A stretch of 8,949 bases of DNA, taken from NCBI GenBank assembly GCA_934695325.1, contig CAKUVD010000023.1, positions 1 to 8,949 of the forward strand, given 5' to 3'. This document shows, piece after piece, positions 6,395 to 8,949 of this stretch. This DNA comes from an uncultured Bacteroidales bacterium (GTDB lineage Bacteria; Bacteroidota; Bacteroidia; Bacteroidales; UBA932). The translations under genes were made by a program, and so were the position numbers. The first letter of the stretch is position 1. Each line of letters begins with the position of its first letter. Under the pieces are notes generated by a model. That model made no database searches. It worked only from the letters and a program-made list of their open reading frames with translations, and was not told the origin of the DNA.

Positions 6395-6537
6395 CTTGCG
6401 GCCAAGGCAAATTTGGATGTCTATGTCACGGGAAGCAACAGCCATTACTTGAGCAGCGACATCAACACCCTCTTCCGGGGACGGGGGGCGACGAGGTTCT
6501 GGTCTTATTATATGCTGGCATAAAACTAAAACATTGA
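6395..6537 (+). pseudogene. Internal fragment of a Bacteroidetes AAA ATPase gene (left remnant)
   Basis: From about 6401 the frame reads AKANLDVYVTGSNSHYLSS, then DINTLFRGRG. This closely matches the stretch after Walker B in the Bacteroidetes AAA/DUF4143 ATPases I recall, which have DVYVTGSN, LS-D and FRGRGDE. At a run of six G (6483-6488) the frame shifts by one base. Dropping one G restores RGRGDEV. After this the similarity stops and the shifted frame ends at 6535-6537. An in-frame TGA at 6392-6394 precedes the fragment, and the Walker A and B regions are absent upstream, where the IS end lies. It therefore keeps only about 35 codons of a gene normally around 430 codons long. It points the same way as the C-terminal remnant at 8298-8429, and the AbiE pair lies between them on the other strand. 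Confidence 0.65.
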
Positions 6538-6546
6538 TGATAATTC

Positions 6547-7341
6547 TTACTTTGTGAGAAGAACAATCAAATCATCGCAGACCTTTCCCCAAGCAGGTTG
6601 CGGGTCATAAGTGAGACCAGGGCGAAGGAGGCCGGCGGTGTCGCCGAGGAATTCGGGATTCTGCATCTTCTCGTCCATATTCAGCACGAATTCCTTGTAG
6701 GTGGGGGCGTGGCTGGCTACGAAGCGGAGGTAGCGGTCGTAAGCCGTCATTACACGATCAATGTCAAGTTTGCCGGTGATGAGAGCAGTGTAAACGTCGA
6801 AGAGGTCACGGCCTTTGAGGCGCTGATAGAGGGCGCGGACTTTCGTCCCGACCAGCTCGTCTAGCTCATAGGTGAGTATTTCACATTGGCCGCAGAACCA
6901 ATCGTTTTCGACGGAGAAGGGTACCCGTACCATCGGGAAGACACTGAAATGCTCCTTGCAGTTGATCTCTACCTTTAGGTGGATCTCGCCGGCGCCTACA
7001 TCGGTCGGCTGGACGCGGAAGACGAGCGTATTGTTGTGTTTCTTCTGCTTGACGATGGGTTCGCCCAGCCAGGAGAGGACTTCGCGCAGATGGTCTATCG
7101 TTTCCTTGATGGGTTCGGTGTTTACCTGAACCAGGTCGATGTCTTCCGAGTAGCGGGGCTGCGGCTCCAGATAGAGTTTGTGCAGCGCCGTGCCACCACG
7201 GAAGGCGAGGTGTTCCTTCAGGAAAGGGTCGCTGTATATCGACACCAGCGCCCTGCAGATAATCAGATCCTGCTCCACCAGACGCGGTGAAGACCATGGT
7301 ACAACCGTACCCCATTGGGTTATGAATGCTCTCTGTATCAT
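6547..7341 (-). CDS. abiEii: AbiEii-family nucleotidyltransferase toxin (type IV TA)
   Basis: 264 residues. The nucleotidyltransferase signature is complete: FRGGTALHKLY (47-57), then RYSEDIDLV with the metal-binding D67 and D69, then LKVEINCKE with E125 as the probable third acidic residue. The family-specific C-terminal motif is ELVGTKVRALYQRLKGRDLFDVY (about 162-184), with K167, R178, D179 and D182. In the AbiE abortive-infection and toxin-antitoxin family, AbiEii is a bacteriostatic nucleotidyltransferase whose activity is countered by AbiEi, and the related MenT toxins transfer nucleotides to tRNA. The substrate of this one is unknown. The start codon overlaps the antitoxin stop as ATGA, so translation should be coupled, antitoxin first. 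No residue needed for catalysis appears to be missing, so the gene is probably functional. Confidence 0.87.
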   Translation of the reverse strand: MIQRAFITQWGTVVPWSSPRLVEQDLIICRALVSIYSDPFLKEHLAFRGGTALHKLYLEPQPRYSEDIDLVQVNTEPIKETIDHLREVLSWLGEPIVKQKKHNNTLVFRVQPTDVGAGEIHLKVEINCKEHFSVFPMVRVPFSVENDWFCGQCEILTYELDELVGTKVRALYQRLKGRDLFDVYTALITGKLDIDRVMTAYDRYLRFVASHAPTYKEFVLNMDEKMQNPEFLGDTAGLLRPGLTYDPQPAWGKVCDDLIVLLTK

Positions 7342-8153
7342 AAGTCGTCAATTTCAATTTCTTGGTTTACCACCACTTTCCATTTCTTGTCCACTTCGGC
7401 ATCGTCTGCCGGTGTGCCCAACCTGAGCGGCACTGCTTTCATCTTGATACCTCCGGATTTCATCAGATCGAGCAGACCGTCTGCAATTTCTTCTTCTTCC
7501 AACACGCGGTCCAGCAGGTAACCCAGGCGCTGGAATACGGGAGCGGATGCGACCTTCAAGAAGCCGACGTCCAGCTTGCTGAAATCCAGCTTCAGGGACA
7601 ATTCTTCCAAGACCGTTGCAGCCCTCGTGAGAGCACCGATGTGCTCCTGATAGGCCACCAGGTCTACAGCCGTCAGTTCAGGACCGGAAATGTTCAACCA
7701 GCCGGCAGGCACTTCCAGACGCTGGACATAGGCCATAGGGATTTCCCGCCGCTCGGCATAACGGATGGCATAGCCTTCGCGTTCTTTATCGTGCAGCACC
7801 GGCGGTTCCACCATTACCTGAAACCCCATCGGTGCCTGATGGGCTGCGCCGTGGCGCTCAGCGGCACTAAGCAGCGAGACATAGTATTTCCGCTGGAGAT
7901 ACTGCATCATCCGATCCAGGTACACATCCTGCGGTACGGCTTTCCAAAGCCGATATTCCTCTGGCACGACCACATAGAAGCCGCGGTAGGGGGAGAATAT
8001 CCGGCCTTTGGCCACAGCACGGTGCAGGGCCGTGTCGACGGTAGGGGCGGACATGGTGGGAAAAGCATTCCGCACGTCCTCCTTGGAGAACGTGTATCGG
8101 CCGCTCGGAGCCAATCCTTCAATCCAGTCAGTAATGCTCATGGTTTTACGCAT
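7338..8153 (-). CDS. abiEi: AbiEi-family antitoxin and autoregulator (type IV TA)
   Basis: 271 residues from the ATG at 8153. A second ATG at 8141 would remove four residues. The N-terminal 60 residues form a winged helix-turn-helix (FSKEDVRNAFP, then TVDTALHRAVAKGRIFSPYRGFYVV), as expected of AbiEi, which binds its own promoter. The rest is the antitoxin domain, including LLSAAERHGAAHQAP, the VQRLEVPAGWLNISGPELTAVDL strand-helix segment and a helical C-terminus. In characterised AbiE systems the antitoxin does not form a stable complex with the toxin but neutralises it indirectly, and it represses the operon cooperatively. Here it is the first gene of a two-gene operon with the toxin. A good promoter and a palindrome lie immediately upstream. 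Long open frames on the opposite strand are shadows of this gene. Confidence 0.85.
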   Translation of the reverse strand: MRKTMSITDWIEGLAPSGRYTFSKEDVRNAFPTMSAPTVDTALHRAVAKGRIFSPYRGFYVVVPEEYRLWKAVPQDVYLDRMMQYLQRKYYVSLLSAAERHGAAHQAPMGFQVMVEPPVLHDKEREGYAIRYAERREIPMAYVQRLEVPAGWLNISGPELTAVDLVAYQEHIGALTRAATVLEELSLKLDFSKLDVGFLKVASAPVFQRLGYLLDRVLEEEEIADGLLDLMKSGGIKMKAVPLRLGTPADDAEVDKKWKVVVNQEIEIDDL

Positions 8154-8169
8154 TTGCTCTATTCACTTG

Positions 8170-8201
8170 CAAAGTTAGACAAATTTTGTATAATATCGCA
8201 A
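8170..8201 (-). promoter_or_regulatory. Bacteroides-type promoter of the abiE operon
   Basis: On the minus strand, TAACTTTG (8177 down to 8170) matches TAnnTTTG perfectly, and a TTG (8201-8199, in GCTTGC) lies 21 bp upstream. Transcription is expected to start about 8163, leaving a leader of only about 10 bases before the ATG at 8153. Confidence 0.65.
8175..8193. promoter_or_regulatory. Candidate AbiEi operator palindrome
   Basis: TTAGACAAATTTTGTATAA is an inverted repeat around a single central base: ACAAA pairs with TTTGT, and the outer TTA with TAA, with one mismatch. It overlaps the -7 box and fills part of the spacer of the abiE promoter, where a repressor would block RNA polymerase. 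AbiEi proteins are known to autoregulate through inverted repeats in their promoter. Assigning this palindrome to that role is inference. Confidence 0.4.
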
Positions 8202-8297
8202 GCGGAAGGAATTATCTGAATGCTAATTACTGCTGTTGCCGTTCTTACTGTATCCCTGCTTGCCGATTTCACTGCATTTGTCCTTTCCGATTACACT

Positions 8298-8429
8298 CTC
8301 CTGAAAATCGACGACAGCTTCAGAAAAATCGTAATCGTCGGTGACGACATAGCGCCATACACCGACGACAACGGAATCAGTTATGTCGGCCTGTTCCACT
8401 TCCTCCTGCATCCTCAGATGCTGATATAG
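8298..8429 (+). pseudogene. C-terminal fragment of a Bacteroidetes AAA ATPase gene (right remnant)
   Basis: The plus-strand frame reads LLKIDDSFRKIVIVGDD, then APYTDDNGISYVGLFHFLL and a TAG stop at 8427-8429. This matches the extreme C-terminus of the Bacteroidetes AAA/DUF4143 ATPases I recall, where LLK-DDSFKK-IIV, then NEDGI, then FLL and the stop follow in that order. The frame is open back to an ATG at 8220, but codons before about 8298 (MLITAVAVLTVSLL) do not resemble the family and look like post-junction sequence. The fragment belongs to the same ATPase type as the one at 6395-6490, in the same orientation and in the right N-to-C order. About 260 codons that should connect them are missing, and the AbiE pair lies between. 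A minus-strand frame over the same bases (8223-8453) is judged a shadow. Confidence 0.6.
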
Positions 8430-8802
8430 ATTGACACTTATGCTGAATTGCATTTTTCCTTTTTATTATTCTATCGAGAATAATTGGTAAAGTATGAAAC
8501 AAAATGATTGTTCCAAAAACTACACAATATAGAGCAATACAAGTTTCGCTATAGGAAGCTCCTAAATTAGTGCTAATTTGAACTAAATCATATTGCAAAC
8601 TACATGCGTACGGGTCCGAATAACATTCCCAAAACCTTTGAGCATAACCAGCATAAATCCATAGTAAAGCAAAGTTTAGTGCAACAATAAGTCGATTAAA
8701 AGGTTTCTTTATATTTATAAAATAAATTATATCGACTAGAGTTAATAAAATGCATATAGCCGGAATTATCCAAATGCAAATAAATTCAATTATCGGACTC
8801 AT
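8377..8802 (-). CDS. Small membrane protein, unknown function
   Basis: 141 residues from the ATG at 8802. The frame extends to a TTG at 8829, but the ATG has an A/G-rich stretch (AAAAAAG) just upstream, while the TTG has nothing. Three hydrophobic segments are likely membrane helices: about residues 6-29, 38-54 and 86-109. A loop between the second and third contains Cys60 and Cys67. The third helix ends in basic residues (RIIKRKN). The last 25 residues (QHKCQS to GTGRHN) are polar, run across the ATPase remnant on the other strand and may be a read-on extension past an older stop. The gene is very AT-rich, unlike the AbiE genes. I recognise no family. The TM content argues for a real gene, but this is less certain than for its neighbours. 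Confidence 0.55.
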   Translation of the reverse strand: MSPIIEFICIWIIPAICILLTLVDIIYFINIKKPFNRLIVALNFALLWIYAGYAQRFWECYSDPYACSLQYDLVQISTNLGASYSETCIALYCVVFGTIILFHTLPIILDRIIKRKNAIQHKCQSISASEDAGGSGTGRHN

Positions 8803-8835
8803 GTTTAACTTTTTTATAAATGGAACCAATCCATC

Positions 8836-8868
8836 GTTTAATCTCTTTATAGGTTAAATAGATTAAAC
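8836..8868. repeat. 9-bp perfect inverted repeat upstream of the membrane protein gene
   Basis: GTTTAATCT (8836-8844) is the exact reverse complement of AGATTAAAC (8860-8868), with a 15-base spacer. It lies 34 bases upstream of the membrane protein ATG and 22 bases before a possible plus-strand start at 8891, which suits an operator serving one or both divergent genes. No T-tract typical of a terminator follows. Confidence 0.45.
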
Positions 8869-8890
8869 TTAGAACGAACTATATTAAAAA

Positions 8891-8949
8891 ATGCGAAAAA
8901 AGAGTAAAAATATGGTGAGATCAGTCTCGTCAATGTCGTTTGGAGACAA
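8891..8949 (+). CDS. Possible start of a gene leaving the window
   Basis: From the ATG at 8891 the frame stays open to the window edge for 19 codons (MRKKSKNMVRSVSSMSFGD), and a second in-frame ATG lies at 8912. The basic start and the AT-rich upstream DNA with an inverted repeat are compatible with a gene start, but this is too short to identify. The opposite strand is also open here and could instead be the tail of a minus-strand gene ending at about 8890. Neither reading can be settled from this window. Confidence 0.25.
   Translation, partial: MRKKSKNMVRSVSSMSFGD

Noticed and set aside
6881..7357. 158-codon minus-strand frame overlapping abiEii
   Set aside because: Gly/Arg/Pro-rich sequence in a different frame of the toxin gene, which has complete catalytic motifs.
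7362..8219. 285-codon plus-strand open frame
   Set aside because: Exactly antisense to abiEi, with no recognisable domain and a His/Gln-rich composition typical of a shadow frame.
8223..8453. 76-codon minus-strand frame with an acidic protein
   Set aside because: It covers the same bases as the plus-strand ATPase C-terminal fragment, which has a recognisable family match, and it overlaps the end of the membrane protein gene. It is probably a shadow frame.

Overview
The window looks like an accessory region of a gut Bacteroidales chromosome (Bacteroides, Parabacteroides, Alistipes or a relative; I cannot fix the genus). Supporting signs are two promoter-like sequences matching the Bacteroides form (TTG, 20-21 bp spacer, TAnnTTTG), a DUF4143-type ATPase, remnants of a second Bacteroidetes-type AAA ATPase, and weak or absent Shine-Dalgarno sites. 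Base composition changes along the window. The left and right edges are AT-rich, and the radical SAM, transposase and AbiE genes are clearly richer in GC, as expected of a mosaic.

Layout: (1) 70-1452, minus strand: a tight three-gene operon of exported proteins of unknown function, namely a lipoprotein with a BamE/SmpA-like FGxP motif, then two small proteins with signal peptides. (2) 1453-1765: a gene-free divergent region holding two GC-rich hairpins. (3) 1766-2865, plus strand: a short radical SAM enzyme resembling glycyl-radical-enzyme activases, coupled by an ATGA overlap to a small acidic protein with a CX5CX3CX2C cluster. (4) 2878-4230, minus strand: an AAA ATPase with a C-terminal DUF4143/PD-(D/E)XK-like domain, preceded by three promoter-like tandem repeats. 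(5) 4353-6260: an ISL3-family insertion sequence with 34-bp inverted repeats. Its transposase frame carries one in-frame TGA that separates the zinc-finger end from an intact DDE domain. (6) 6395-8429: a type IV toxin-antitoxin pair, AbiEi/AbiEii, on the minus strand, flanked on both sides by plus-strand fragments of one AAA ATPase family. The internal fragment carrying the TGSNS motif lies to the left and the C-terminal end to the right, so the AbiE pair appears to occupy the gutted middle of an ATPase gene. (7) 8377-8949: an AT-rich end with a small membrane protein, a 9-bp perfect inverted repeat and possibly the first codons of a gene leaving the window.

The genes do not form one pathway. 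The region reads as a hotspot where defence or addiction cargo (AbiE, ATPases) and an insertion sequence have accumulated and damaged older genes. The best candidate for an incompletely described system is the radical SAM enzyme with its coupled cysteine-cluster partner.
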